Of a stretch of 64,000 nucleotides of DNA, positions 7,814-16,724 are shown piece after piece; the first letter of the stretch is position 1; the number at the start of each line of letters is the position of its first letter. The notes under the pieces were generated by a model that was given only the letters and a program-made list of their open reading frames with translations, was not told where the DNA came from and made no database searches. Both the position numbers and the translations under genes were made by a program. Source of the DNA: Novosphingobium sp. AAP83 (GTDB lineage: Bacteria > Pseudomonadota > Alphaproteobacteria > Sphingomonadales > Sphingomonadaceae); the NCBI RefSeq assembly GCF_001295795.1, contig NZ_LJHY01000022.1:124001-188000 (forward strand), in the 5' to 3' direction.

Positions 7814-8491
7814 CTAGCCCAACAGGGGGTGATCGGCAAGACTTGCCAACCAATTGTCGATATCCTCGATAGTCAGATCAATGGCAGCATCGTCCTTGGC
7901 ACGATCACCCCATTCGGTCGCAGCATCAATCCATACAGTTTGCATGCCCAAGGCTTTGGCCGGCGCAAGGTTGCGGGCCATATCCTCAACGAACACCGCC
8001 GTTTCAGGGCGAATGCCGAATGCTTCGATCAGGCCTGAATAAGCGGATGGTTCGGGCTTCGGGCGATAGTTCATCGCGTGGATATCCCACATCCCATCGA
8101 AGCTGTCGGACAGGCCAAGCCCAGCCAGTACGCGGCCAGCATAGGCATCATCACCATTGGTGAAAACCAGCTTGCGGCCCGGCAGCGCCGCCAGCTTACC
8201 GGCTAGGCGCGGAGCTGTTGCGAGCGCGGCCATATCGATATCGTGCACGAAGTTGAGGAATTCGTAAGGATCAATCGCGTGGTAATGCAACAGTCCCGAA
8301 AGCGTGGTGCCATGATCATGAAAATAGAGTTTTTGCACACGATGCGCCTCGGTCGCATCGCAGCCGAGCAGGTTCTGGATGAATTCGCCCATCCGCACAT
8401 CGATCTGGTCAAACAGGCGCGAGGATGAGGGGTAGAGCGTATTATCCAGATCAAAGATCCAGCAGTCCACGTTTGTGGGATCAAAGGCCAT
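7814..8491 (-). CDS. HAD-superfamily hydrolase, pyrimidine 5'-nucleotidase type
   Basis: A 225-residue HAD protein with all four motifs. Motif I is FDLDNTLYPSS (nucleophile Asp plus Asp), motif II is VFTNGD, the motif III Lys lies near RPKPEP, and motif IV is FVEDMARNL. DLDNTLYP and the short helical cap match the pyrimidine 5'-nucleotidase (SDT1-like) subgroup, which dephosphorylates UMP/CMP-type nucleotides; the exact substrate is inferred. ATG 8491 lies 14 bp after the end of the PQQ dehydrogenase gene, suggesting a shared transcript. The longer in-frame extension lies within that gene and is not family-like. Confidence 0.88.
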   Translation of the reverse strand: MAFDPTNVDCWIFDLDNTLYPSSSRLFDQIDVRMGEFIQNLLGCDATEAHRVQKLYFHDHGTTLSGLLHYHAIDPYEFLNFVHDIDMAALATAPRLAGKLAALPGRKLVFTNGDDAYAGRVLAGLGLSDSFDGMWDIHAMNYRPKPEPSAYSGLIEAFGIRPETAVFVEDMARNLAPAKALGMQTVWIDAATEWGDRAKDDAAIDLTIEDIDNWLASLADHPLLG

Positions 8492-8504
8492 TGCCAATCC
8501 GCCT

Positions 8505-9659
8505 TCAGCGCTTTTGCGGAAGAGGGGGCGTGATGTGGCGCAGCTTCGCTCCATCACCATCTTCAAGTACATAGATTGACCCGTCCGGCGCCTGTTCAAT
8601 CTCGCGGATGCGGTTGCCCAGATCAATGCGTTCCAGTTCGCGGATCTGTTTGCCCTCCATGCCCACACGGACAATGCCGCCCGCGCCTAGCGCCGCAATC
8701 AGGCCTTGCCCCTGCCATTTCGGGAAGGCGGTGCCGGTGTAGAAGATCATGTCGCCCGGTGCGATCACCGGCGTCCAATTGATCGACGGAGGTGTGAGGT
8801 CCGGGCGGGTGCCGTGGCGCGGGATCGACTTGCCGTCATAATGATCGCCGCCCGATACCAGCGGCCAACCATAATTCTTGGCAGGCTCAACCAGATTGAT
8901 CTCGTCCCCACCGGCAGGCCCGTGTTCGATATCCCACAACCGGCCATCAGGCGAAAACGCGATACCCAGCAGGTTGCGATGGCCATAGGACCAGATTTGC
9001 GCAGCAACGCCGCCCTTGTCGGCAAAGGGATTGCCGGGGGCGGGCGTGCCATCGGGCAGCAAGCGCAGCACTTTGCCGAGATTGACGGTCAGGTCTTGTG
9101 CCGGCGTGAACTTTTGCCGATCGCCCGAGGTGACAAACAGGTATTTGCCATCGGGTGAAAACGCGATGCGGTGTGAATAGTGGCCACGACCGGTGACCTT
9201 GGGGAACTGCCGCCAGATGATCGACAACCCCTCAAGCGCGGGCGTTTCTCCCAATTTCAGTTTTGCGCGGGCGACAACTGCACCGCGAGTATCGTTGTCT
9301 CCTGACACAACCCAACTCAGGTAGACCATGCCAGTGGTGGCGTAATCGGGGGAGGCGACAACATCGCCGAAGCCCCCTTGGCCAGCGTAGGCAACTTGGG
9401 GAACGCCGCTGACGTCCACGGCAGATGCGGAACCTTCGCGCCAAAGCTTCAACGCGCCCTTTTTCTCGGTTATCAGCGCCATATCGGTGCCGGGCAGGAA
9501 CGTCATCGCCCACGGCTCGCTGAATGTGGCAACGTCGGTGATAGTGAGGCCTGCTGCATCCGGCGTGACTGTCGCCGGGTCTTGCGCAGAAATAGGGGAG
9601 CCGCAGCTTGCGAGTAGCAGGGCGAGGGGCGATAGCGTTTTCAGGATCGGATTCGTCAT
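8505..9659 (-). CDS. PQQ-dependent sugar dehydrogenase-like lipoprotein
   Basis: A 384-residue protein of the soluble aldose/glucose dehydrogenase family (GSDH; E. coli YliI-like beta-propeller). The N-terminus is a lipoprotein signal (LSPLALLLASC, cleavage before Cys19). Family landmarks are LEPW-like FSEPWAMTFLPG, GRGHYSHRIAFSPDGKYL with the catalytic His, SYGHRNLLGIAF, HGPAGGDEINLVEPAKNYGW and the C-terminal DGSIYVLEDGDGAKLRHI. It likely oxidises aldoses in the periplasm with PQQ, though many homologues lack a proven cofactor. Its ATG overlaps the potential ATG 9658 of the divergent rnhB. Confidence 0.88.
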   Translation of the reverse strand: MTNPILKTLSPLALLLASCGSPISAQDPATVTPDAAGLTITDVATFSEPWAMTFLPGTDMALITEKKGALKLWREGSASAVDVSGVPQVAYAGQGGFGDVVASPDYATTGMVYLSWVVSGDNDTRGAVVARAKLKLGETPALEGLSIIWRQFPKVTGRGHYSHRIAFSPDGKYLFVTSGDRQKFTPAQDLTVNLGKVLRLLPDGTPAPGNPFADKGGVAAQIWSYGHRNLLGIAFSPDGRLWDIEHGPAGGDEINLVEPAKNYGWPLVSGGDHYDGKSIPRHGTRPDLTPPSINWTPVIAPGDMIFYTGTAFPKWQGQGLIAALGAGGIVRVGMEGKQIRELERIDLGNRIREIEQAPDGSIYVLEDGDGAKLRHITPPLPQKR

Positions 9660-9669
9660 GACCTCTTTA

Positions 9670-10311
9670 ATGCCTCGCAAACCAACAAGTGCCAGTGTCT
9701 TTTCGGGCCACCCTGCAAACGGCGTGATTATCGGCGTTGACGAGGCGGGCCGCGGACCCTTGGCCGGACCGGTTGTGGCCGCTGCGGTCATCTTGTGCAA
9801 GCCGCGCCCTGCGGGCCTTGATGATTCCAAAAAGCTGTCCGCAGCCCGCCGCGCATTGCTTGAGGAAAAGATCAAACGCCGCTGCCGCTGGGCGGTGGGT
9901 GTGGTTGAGCCTGAAGAGATCGACCGGCTCAACATTTTTGGCGCAACAATGTTGGCGATGTCGCTGGCGGTGGCTGCATTGTGTGAACAATTGGCGGACG
10001 GTGAAGCTGTGGGCGAAGTGCTCATCGACGGCAATCTCACGCCGCAAGGCCGTCGCCCCGAATGGTGCTGGCCTGCGCGCGCCATTGTGGGGGGCGATGC
10101 GATTGAGCCATGTATTTCAGCAGCTTCAATCATTGCCAAAGAGCATCGTGACCGGATCATGCGGCAAGCAGCGCTTGACCATCCCCATTACGGGTGGGAG
10201 CGCAATGCCGGCTATGGCACGCCCGAACACCTTGCGGCATTGCGCCAACACGGCGTTACGCCGCTTCATCGGCGCAGTTTCGCTCCGGTGGCCCAATTAA
10301 TGCTGTTGTGA
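9670..10311 (+). CDS. rnhB: Ribonuclease HII
   Basis: A 213-residue RNase HII that cleaves the RNA strand of RNA-DNA hybrids and removes single ribonucleotides. The catalytic motifs are present: GVDEAGRGPLAGPVVAAAV (Asp-Glu), LIDGN (Asp), and DAIEPCISAASIIAKEHRD (Asp plus the family helix). ATG 9670 gives the usual length. ATG 9658 (MTSLMPRK) is an alternative that would share bases with the start codon of the divergent sugar dehydrogenase. With almost no space between the two genes, the rnhB promoter must lie in the neighbouring coding sequence, or the mRNA is nearly leaderless. Confidence 0.93.
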   Translation: MPRKPTSASVFSGHPANGVIIGVDEAGRGPLAGPVVAAAVILCKPRPAGLDDSKKLSAARRALLEEKIKRRCRWAVGVVEPEEIDRLNIFGATMLAMSLAVAALCEQLADGEAVGEVLIDGNLTPQGRRPEWCWPARAIVGGDAIEPCISAASIIAKEHRDRIMRQAALDHPHYGWERNAGYGTPEHLAALRQHGVTPLHRRSFAPVAQLMLL

Positions 10312-10329
10312 TGAAATAAATTTTGGTGT

Positions 10330-10481
10330 GAGTCCTGCGGGGCACACTACTACATGTTGAGTCCTCGGGTCATCGCAAGACTCTACATATCGATCCGGAC
10401 TCCTTCCGTTCTCATTTTTAAACCCTTACGACTCGCCGAAATCCGGCGAGTCGTCGCTTGACGCGGGACTCCGAATGACTC
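10330..10481. promoter_or_regulatory. Leader of ccrM with eight GANTC methylation sites
   Basis: The 206-bp gap between rnhB and ccrM holds eight GANTC sites, at 10330, 10359, 10379, 10398, 10430, 10448, 10467 and 10477. All are GAGTC/GACTC, and four share the extended form GAGTCC. One GANTC is expected per 256 bp by chance. Two sites sit in the arms of a perfect 10-bp inverted repeat (10429-10438 with 10444-10453, five-base loop). The downstream gene encodes the GANTC methyltransferase, so autoregulation through the promoter methylation state is likely; Caulobacter ccrM is known to be controlled this way by GANTC sites in its leader. Confidence 0.75.
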
Positions 10482-10508
10482 ACCAGTGCGGCTTATTCCA
10501 AAGTTTAG

Positions 10509-11660
<1,152 letters not shown>

Positions 11661-11691
11661 GCGTAGGTCATCGCAGCGGTAAGTGCGATTG

Positions 11692-12798
11692 ATGCAAACC
11701 ATCTACATCCGCCCCATCGCGCTGGTCGATAGCCCGCAGGCAGAGGAGGGCGAGGCGATCCGGCTTGGTGGCGGCATGGTTTATGCCAGCCGCTTTGCCT
11801 TGATCATACGCGATGGGGGCAAGGTCGTTTCGCGCGCACGCCTTGGTGCGGCAGAACTGCCATCGGCATTGGCCACCTTGCCCGCTGACTTGGCTGCAGA
11901 GGCGAGCACACAGTGGGACAACTTGCGCAAGGCGCATGGTCCGCTGGTCTGCGGCCCGCGCATGATCCGACTCGATCAGCCGCAAATCATGGGCATTCTC
12001 AACGTCACGCCAGATAGCTTTTCCGATGGCGGCAAGTTTCTCGATAAGCCCGATGCGGCGCTCGACCATGCGCATGCGATGCTTTCGGCCGGGGCAGGCA
12101 TTATCGATGTGGGCGGAGAATCTACCCGTCCCGGCGCTGCGGCGGTGTGGGAAGGGGACGAGGTCAAGCGCGTCGTTCCGGTGATCGAACAACTGGCGGC
12201 AAGCGGTGCCGCCATATCGATTGATAGCCGCCGTTCGATGGTGATTGAGGCTGCACTGGCGGCAGGCGCGCATATCGTCAACGATGTGTCAGCCATGCGC
12301 CACGATCCGCGCACAGCCGAGATTGTGGCAAACAGCGGCGCGCCGGTGGTGTTGATGCATGCGCCGGGCGATGCGGGCGATCTTCATGCCGACGGTGAAT
12401 ATCGCGACGTTGTGCTAGATGTGTTCGATGCCCTGCGCGAACGCCGCGATGCGGCTTTGGCCGCTGGCATTGCGCGTGAAAAAATCCTGCTCGATCCCGG
12501 CATCGGCTTTGGCAAGTCGCTGGCGGAAAACCTTGCCCTGATCAACGCCTTGCCGCTGCTCCACGCGCTGGGTCAGCCGGTCTTCTTTGGCGCGAGCCGC
12601 AAGCGTTTGATAGGTGCGTTATCGAATGAGGTGCCCTCTCACCAGCGGATGCCGGGATCGGTCACGCTGGCGATCAAGGCGTGGCAGGCAGGCTGTCAGA
12701 TCGTGCGCGTGCATGATGTGCACGAAACCGTGCAAGCCTTGCATGTCTGGCGCGGGCTTTGCGATGCCGCGCTGACCGATTTCAGCCAACTGGCCTAA
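11692..12798 (+). CDS. folP: Dihydropteroate synthase
   Basis: A 368-residue protein joining p-aminobenzoate to the pterin pyrophosphate in folate synthesis. The DHPS TIM barrel starts near residue 97, with IMGILNVTPDSFSDGGKF (family signature 1). It continues with IIDVGGESTRPGAAAV (signature 2), ISIDSRRS, HIVNDVSA, VVLMHAPG, LLDPGIGFGKS and FFGASRKRLIG. About 95 extra N-terminal residues precede the barrel; such extensions are familiar in alphaproteobacterial FolP. ATG 11692 begins 31 bp after ccrM. The 3' end overlaps the convergent SDR gene by 4 bp. Confidence 0.94.
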   Translation: MQTIYIRPIALVDSPQAEEGEAIRLGGGMVYASRFALIIRDGGKVVSRARLGAAELPSALATLPADLAAEASTQWDNLRKAHGPLVCGPRMIRLDQPQIMGILNVTPDSFSDGGKFLDKPDAALDHAHAMLSAGAGIIDVGGESTRPGAAAVWEGDEVKRVVPVIEQLAASGAAISIDSRRSMVIEAALAAGAHIVNDVSAMRHDPRTAEIVANSGAPVVLMHAPGDAGDLHADGEYRDVVLDVFDALRERRDAALAAGIAREKILLDPGIGFGKSLAENLALINALPLLHALGQPVFFGASRKRLIGALSNEVPSHQRMPGSVTLAIKAWQAGCQIVRVHDVHETVQALHVWRGLCDAALTDFSQLA

Positions 12799-13562
12799 AG
12801 CGAAACGCCGCCATCGCTTAGTAGGCAGGTGCCGGTGATCGTTGCCGCAGCGTCTGACAGCAAGAACCCGATTTGCGCGGCCACTTCATCGGCTCGGGCA
12901 AAGCGGCCAATCGGCGTTGCATCTTTCGCCATCGCGGCGAGCGCCTGATCCCTGCCGCCGTGCTGCTCGACCAAGGGTGCAAACCATTCGGCGCGGTCCC
13001 AGATGCCGGTGTCCACACCGCCCGGCGCAATCGCGTTTACGCGAACGCCAAACTTTGCCGCTTCAGCCGCTGCGACTTTGGCCAATTGGATCGTGGCGGC
13101 TTTTGAGGCTGAATAGGCTGCCGTGCCCGCCGCAACTTTGATGCCCGAGACAGAAGCCGTGATGACGACCGAACCGCTGCCCTGCCGCTTCATCGCCCGC
13201 AGCGCGGTGCGCAACGAAAGGAACGTTCCATCAAGGTTGACTGCCATCGTCTTGCGCCAGTTGGCGATATCCAGATCGACGATGTCATCGTTGCTGGCGA
13301 TGCCTGCCTTGAGCACGGCATAATCAAGCCGGGGCAAGTCGCGTTCGAGCAGCTTCCATAGCGACGGATCGGCAATATCGCCGCCCAGTGCATTGACCTT
13401 GCAGGATAAGCCAAGCGCGCCAAGGCCACCGCGATCCATGTCGATCAGGATCAATTCGCCAATGCCGCACGCATCAAGCCAGCGCGCGGTTGCAGCGCCA
13501 ATGCCTGAAGCCGCGCCTGTTACCAAGGCGACCTTGCCGCCGAATTCCGATTCACCTGACAT
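12795..13562 (-). CDS. Short-chain dehydrogenase/reductase
   Basis: A 255-residue classical SDR. The Rossmann motif is VTGAASGIG (TGxxxGxG). The catalytic Ser lies in VVITASVSG and the Tyr/Lys in YSASKAATI. A C-terminal family motif is present (GTCLLSDGG). The usual NNAG structural motif is replaced by VLKAG (AVLKAGIAS), so the conserved Asn is Lys here; the neighbouring Ala-Gly is kept. The substrate is unknown and the protein resembles 3-ketoacyl or hydroxysteroid-type oxidoreductases only at family level. It is the gene immediately downstream of the NtrC-like regulator on the same strand (17-bp gap). Confidence 0.85.
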   Translation of the reverse strand: MSGESEFGGKVALVTGAASGIGAATARWLDACGIGELILIDMDRGGLGALGLSCKVNALGGDIADPSLWKLLERDLPRLDYAVLKAGIASNDDIVDLDIANWRKTMAVNLDGTFLSLRTALRAMKRQGSGSVVITASVSGIKVAAGTAAYSASKAATIQLAKVAAAEAAKFGVRVNAIAPGGVDTGIWDRAEWFAPLVEQHGGRDQALAAMAKDATPIGRFARADEVAAQIGFLLSDAAATITGTCLLSDGGVSL

Positions 13563-13579
13563 CGGCCAAAATTAGCGTG

Positions 13580-14998
13580 TCAGGCGACGTTGTCGATGCC
13601 CAGTTCCGAAAGTTTGCGGTAAAGGGTGGACCGGCCAATCCCTAGGCGGCGCGCGACTTCTGTCATGCGGCCACGATAATGGCCTATGGCCAGACGGATA
13701 ACGTCTGCTTCTATCTCTTCCAACGGGCGCAAATTGCCATCGGCGGAAAATAGCGTCACGCCTGCACCATCGGTAACGCTGGGTGCCCGGCGCGTGCCTT
13801 CGCCGATCAAGCTGGACAGGTTAGGGAAGTCTTGCGCGGTCAATGCCTCGCCTTCGCAAAACACCGCAGCGCGGAAGAGGGTGGTTTGCAACTGGCGGAC
13901 GTTGCCCGGCCAATCATAAGCCGCGAGCAAGGCCAGCGCACCGTCGGTAATGCCCAGTGCACGTAAGCCTGGTTGTTCGCCAATGCGCGTGAGGAAATGC
14001 CTTGCCAGCGCAGGAATATCGCTGGAACGCTGGCGCAAGGCGGGCAGGAACACTTGGGTTTGCGTTAACAGCGCATGGAGATCGGCACGGAAATCACCCA
14101 GATCCACCAGATCGCGCAGGCCAGCGTTGGCGCAAGCGATCAAGCGCACCTCAACCCGGAAGGAATGGCGGGCACCGATAGGTTGGACATCGCCGCGTTC
14201 GAGAAACCGGACGATGCGCTCTTGCATCGATTCGGGCATCCGGTCGATTTCGTCGATCACCAAAGTGCCACCATCGGCATGTTGCAGGACGCCGATGTGA
14301 CGTTCAAATGCGCCGGGGAAGGCCCCTTTTTCATGGCCAAACAGCAAAGATTCGATCTGGTTTGCAGCAATGCTGGCGATGTTGATCGTGCGCAGGCTCG
14401 TTTTTGCACGCGGGCTAGCGGCGTGCATGGCGCGAACCAGCATTTCCTTGCCGGTGCCGGTTTCGCCTTCGATCAGCACTGTGCCGTGCGTGCGCGCGGC
14501 TTTTGCTGAAACGGCAAGTGCTGCCCGGAAGGCTGGCGTTGCACCGATCATCGAATCGAAATCGAGTGTTGCGCCGATTTTTTCAGTGAGCGGCTGCAAT
14601 TCGCAGGCATCGCTTTCGCGCGTGGTTGCGCTGCGCAAGGCTTGGAGCAGGCGTTCGGGCGCTACAGGCTTGATCAGATAGTCCGTAGCACCGGCGCGCA
14701 TGGCCTCAACCGCCAGCAAGGGAGAGGCGCTGGTGGTGAGCATAAGGATAGGCAGGGCAGGGCGGCGGGCCTTCAGTTCTGCGATCAAAGAGCAGGCGTC
14801 ATCACCCGGAACCCATTGATCCAGAACGATTGCGCCAAGTTGCATGCCTTGGCGAGTGCCCAGCGTAGCAATGGCGCTTTCCGAATCGCGCGCGATGATT
14901 GTGCGCCATCCTTCGCGTGATGCCAGCGCTGTAATCAGGCGACATTGCGCGGGTTCATCATCGATGAGCAAGAGAAGGCGTTGTTCAGGCTCCTGCAT
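13580..14998 (-). CDS. NtrC-type response regulator with degenerate GAFTGA loop
   Basis: About 472 residues with three domains. The receiver (about 5-120; LLLIDDEP, phospho-acceptor Asp in IVLDQWVPGDD, Lys in IKPV) is followed by an AAA+ domain (about 145-370; Walker A GETGTGKE, Walker B LVIDEID, arginine-finger region) and a Fis-type HTH at the C-terminus (MTEVARRLGIGRSTLYRKLS). The sigma-54 contact loop reads GAFPGA instead of GAFTGA. This may abolish classical sigma-54 activation. No histidine kinase gene is adjacent. ATG 14998 was chosen; GTG 15025 is also open. Confidence 0.85.
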   Translation of the reverse strand: MQEPEQRLLLLIDDEPAQCRLITALASREGWRTIIARDSESAIATLGTRQGMQLGAIVLDQWVPGDDACSLIAELKARRPALPILMLTTSASPLLAVEAMRAGATDYLIKPVAPERLLQALRSATTRESDACELQPLTEKIGATLDFDSMIGATPAFRAALAVSAKAARTHGTVLIEGETGTGKEMLVRAMHAASPRAKTSLRTINIASIAANQIESLLFGHEKGAFPGAFERHIGVLQHADGGTLVIDEIDRMPESMQERIVRFLERGDVQPIGARHSFRVEVRLIACANAGLRDLVDLGDFRADLHALLTQTQVFLPALRQRSSDIPALARHFLTRIGEQPGLRALGITDGALALLAAYDWPGNVRQLQTTLFRAAVFCEGEALTAQDFPNLSSLIGEGTRRAPSVTDGAGVTLFSADGNLRPLEEIEADVIRLAIGHYRGRMTEVARRLGIGRSTLYRKLSELGIDNVA

Positions 14999-15167
14999 AA
15001 ACTGGTCTATCCACTCCCCCCACACTTAAAACAGGAGCCAACCGATATACGCATAGGGTAAAGAGCCGATTAAGCACCAAGACGTTGTTACGGTCTTGAG
15101 CCAAAGGCGTGTGAGCGCTAGAGGGCGTTAAGCATGCCCGAATTGGGTCGGATTTTTGGGGAAGAAA

Positions 15168-15290
15168 ATGGCTTCTGGAAACGATATCAAAGCTGCAACG
15201 GCAACGTACGAAGGTTTTGTGAACCTCGTAAAGTGGTCGACACCGGCCATTTGCATTCTGGTTCTCGTCGTCATCCTCGTGATCCAGTAA
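15168..15290 (+). CDS. aa3-type cytochrome c oxidase subunit IV (small)
   Basis: A 40-residue single-helix protein, MASGNDIKAATATYEGFVNL followed by VKWSTPAICILVLVVILVIQ. This is the short aa3-oxidase subunit IV family of alphaproteobacteria: a soluble N-terminus with a YEGFVNLVKW-type motif and one C-terminal transmembrane helix. GAAGAAA precedes the ATG. It lies 7 bp before pntA1, and this pairing with transhydrogenase genes rather than cox genes is familiar in sphingomonads. It was too short to appear in a typical 60-residue ORF scan. Confidence 0.88.
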   Translation: MASGNDIKAATATYEGFVNLVKWSTPAICILVLVVILVIQ

Positions 15291-15297
15291 CCAAACG

Positions 15298-16428
15298 GTG
15301 ACAGGGGCAATAAAGATCGCCGTCCTACGGGAGCGTGCGGCAGGAGAGAGCCGGGTTTCGGCAACACCGGAAACGGTCAAAAAATTCATTGCCCTTGGGG
15401 CATCGGTCGCCGTGGAAAGCGGTGCAGGTGCGGGGGCTTCGATTGGCGATGATGATTATCGCGCGGTCGGAGCGCAGGTTGTCGCAACCGATGCCGCCAA
15501 AGATGCTGACATTGTGCTTGGCGTACAAGGGCCTGAAGCTGATTTACTCGCAGGCGTAAAGCCCGGCGCGTGGATCGTGGCGGGTCTTGATCCGTTCGGT
15601 CAGCGCGATCGGGTCGATGCCTATGCTGCCGCTGGCCTTGAAGCGCTGGCGATGGAATTCATGCCGCGCATCACGCGTGCTCAGTCGATGGACATCCTGT
15701 CGTCGCAATCGAACCTTGCTGGTTACAAAGCGGTGATCACTGCGGCCAATATCTATGGCCGAGCATTTCCGATGATGATGACAGCAGCCGGCACGGTCTC
15801 TGCGGCCAAGGCATTCGTTATGGGTGTTGGTGTTGCAGGACTTCAGGCTATTGCAACAGCGCGTCGCATGGGCGCGCAGGTTTCGGCAACCGATGTCCGT
15901 TCCGCTACAAAGGAACAGATCCAGTCGTTGGGTGCCAAGCCGATTTTCGTTGAAAGCGTGGCTGGTATCGAAGGCGAAGGCGCTGGCGGATACGCTACGG
16001 AAATGTCCGAAGAATACCAGAAAGCGCAGGCTGAACTGGTTTCCGCGCACATCGCCAAGCAGGATATCGTGATCACCACCGCACTGATCCCGGGCCGCGC
16101 TGCGCCGCGCCTCGTATCAGATGCGCAGATTGCCACGATGAAGCCGGGCTCGGTGATTTTCGATCTTGCCGTATCACAAGGCGGCAACGTCGAAGGTTCG
16201 GTTGCGGATCAGGTGGTCGAAAAGCACGGCGTCAAGATCGTCGGCTATTCGAATACCGCAGCGCATCTGGCGGCAGACGCTTCGGCGCTGTTCAGCCGCA
16301 ACCTTTATAACTTCCTCTCGGCCTTCTGGGACAAGGAGCAGGGCAAACCTGTTCTTGATGAGGAAATCGGCAACGCCATCCGCCTGACACAGGGCGGCAA
16401 GGTCGTGAACGAACGACTGCTCGGCTGA
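15298..16428 (+). CDS. pntA1: NAD(P) transhydrogenase subunit alpha part 1 (NAD-binding)
   Basis: A 376-residue domain I of the proton-translocating transhydrogenase. It binds NADH and passes hydride to NADP bound on the beta subunit. The alanine-dehydrogenase/PNT N-terminal domain opens AVLRERAAGESRVSATPETV. The NAD-binding part has GVGVAGLQAIATARRMGA (GxGxxG) and VITTALIPGRAAPRLVS, the mobile loop region. As in Rhodospirillum, alpha is split into two genes. GTG 15298 is the start. A 7-bp gap to the aa3 subunit IV gene and an 11-bp gap to pntA2 indicate one operon. Confidence 0.95.
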   Translation: MTGAIKIAVLRERAAGESRVSATPETVKKFIALGASVAVESGAGAGASIGDDDYRAVGAQVVATDAAKDADIVLGVQGPEADLLAGVKPGAWIVAGLDPFGQRDRVDAYAAAGLEALAMEFMPRITRAQSMDILSSQSNLAGYKAVITAANIYGRAFPMMMTAAGTVSAAKAFVMGVGVAGLQAIATARRMGAQVSATDVRSATKEQIQSLGAKPIFVESVAGIEGEGAGGYATEMSEEYQKAQAELVSAHIAKQDIVITTALIPGRAAPRLVSDAQIATMKPGSVIFDLAVSQGGNVEGSVADQVVEKHGVKIVGYSNTAAHLAADASALFSRNLYNFLSAFWDKEQGKPVLDEEIGNAIRLTQGGKVVNERLLG

Positions 16429-16439
16429 GGGGGCCTGAC

Positions 16440-16724
16440 ATGGACTTTATCTCGATCCTGAGCATTTTTGTGCTCGCCTGCTTTGTCGGGTACTACGTCG
16501 TCTGGTCGGTGACCCCGGCGCTTCACACACCGCTCATGGCCGTTACTAACGCGATTTCTTCAGTGATCGTGGTGGGCGCGCTGGTTGCCTCGGCGGCTGC
16601 CGGTAGCCCTTCGGCCAAGTGGCTGGGCCTTGGCGCTGTGGTGCTGGCTTCGGTCAATATCTTTGGCGGGTTCGCCGTTACGGCACGCATGCTGGCGATG
16701 TACAAGAAGAAGGAGAAGAAGTGA
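16440..16724 (+). CDS. pntA2: NAD(P) transhydrogenase subunit alpha part 2 (membrane)
   Basis: A 94-residue hydrophobic protein with three transmembrane helices (FISILSIFVLACFVGYYVVW; ISSVIVVGALVASAAAG; WLGLGAVVLASVNIFGGFAV). The typical VTPALHTPLMAVTNAISSVI segment of transhydrogenase domain II is present. It forms part of the proton channel with PntB. Its stop codon overlaps the ATG of pntB (TGATG), so translation is coupled. Confidence 0.95.
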   Translation: MDFISILSIFVLACFVGYYVVWSVTPALHTPLMAVTNAISSVIVVGALVASAAAGSPSAKWLGLGAVVLASVNIFGGFAVTARMLAMYKKKEKK

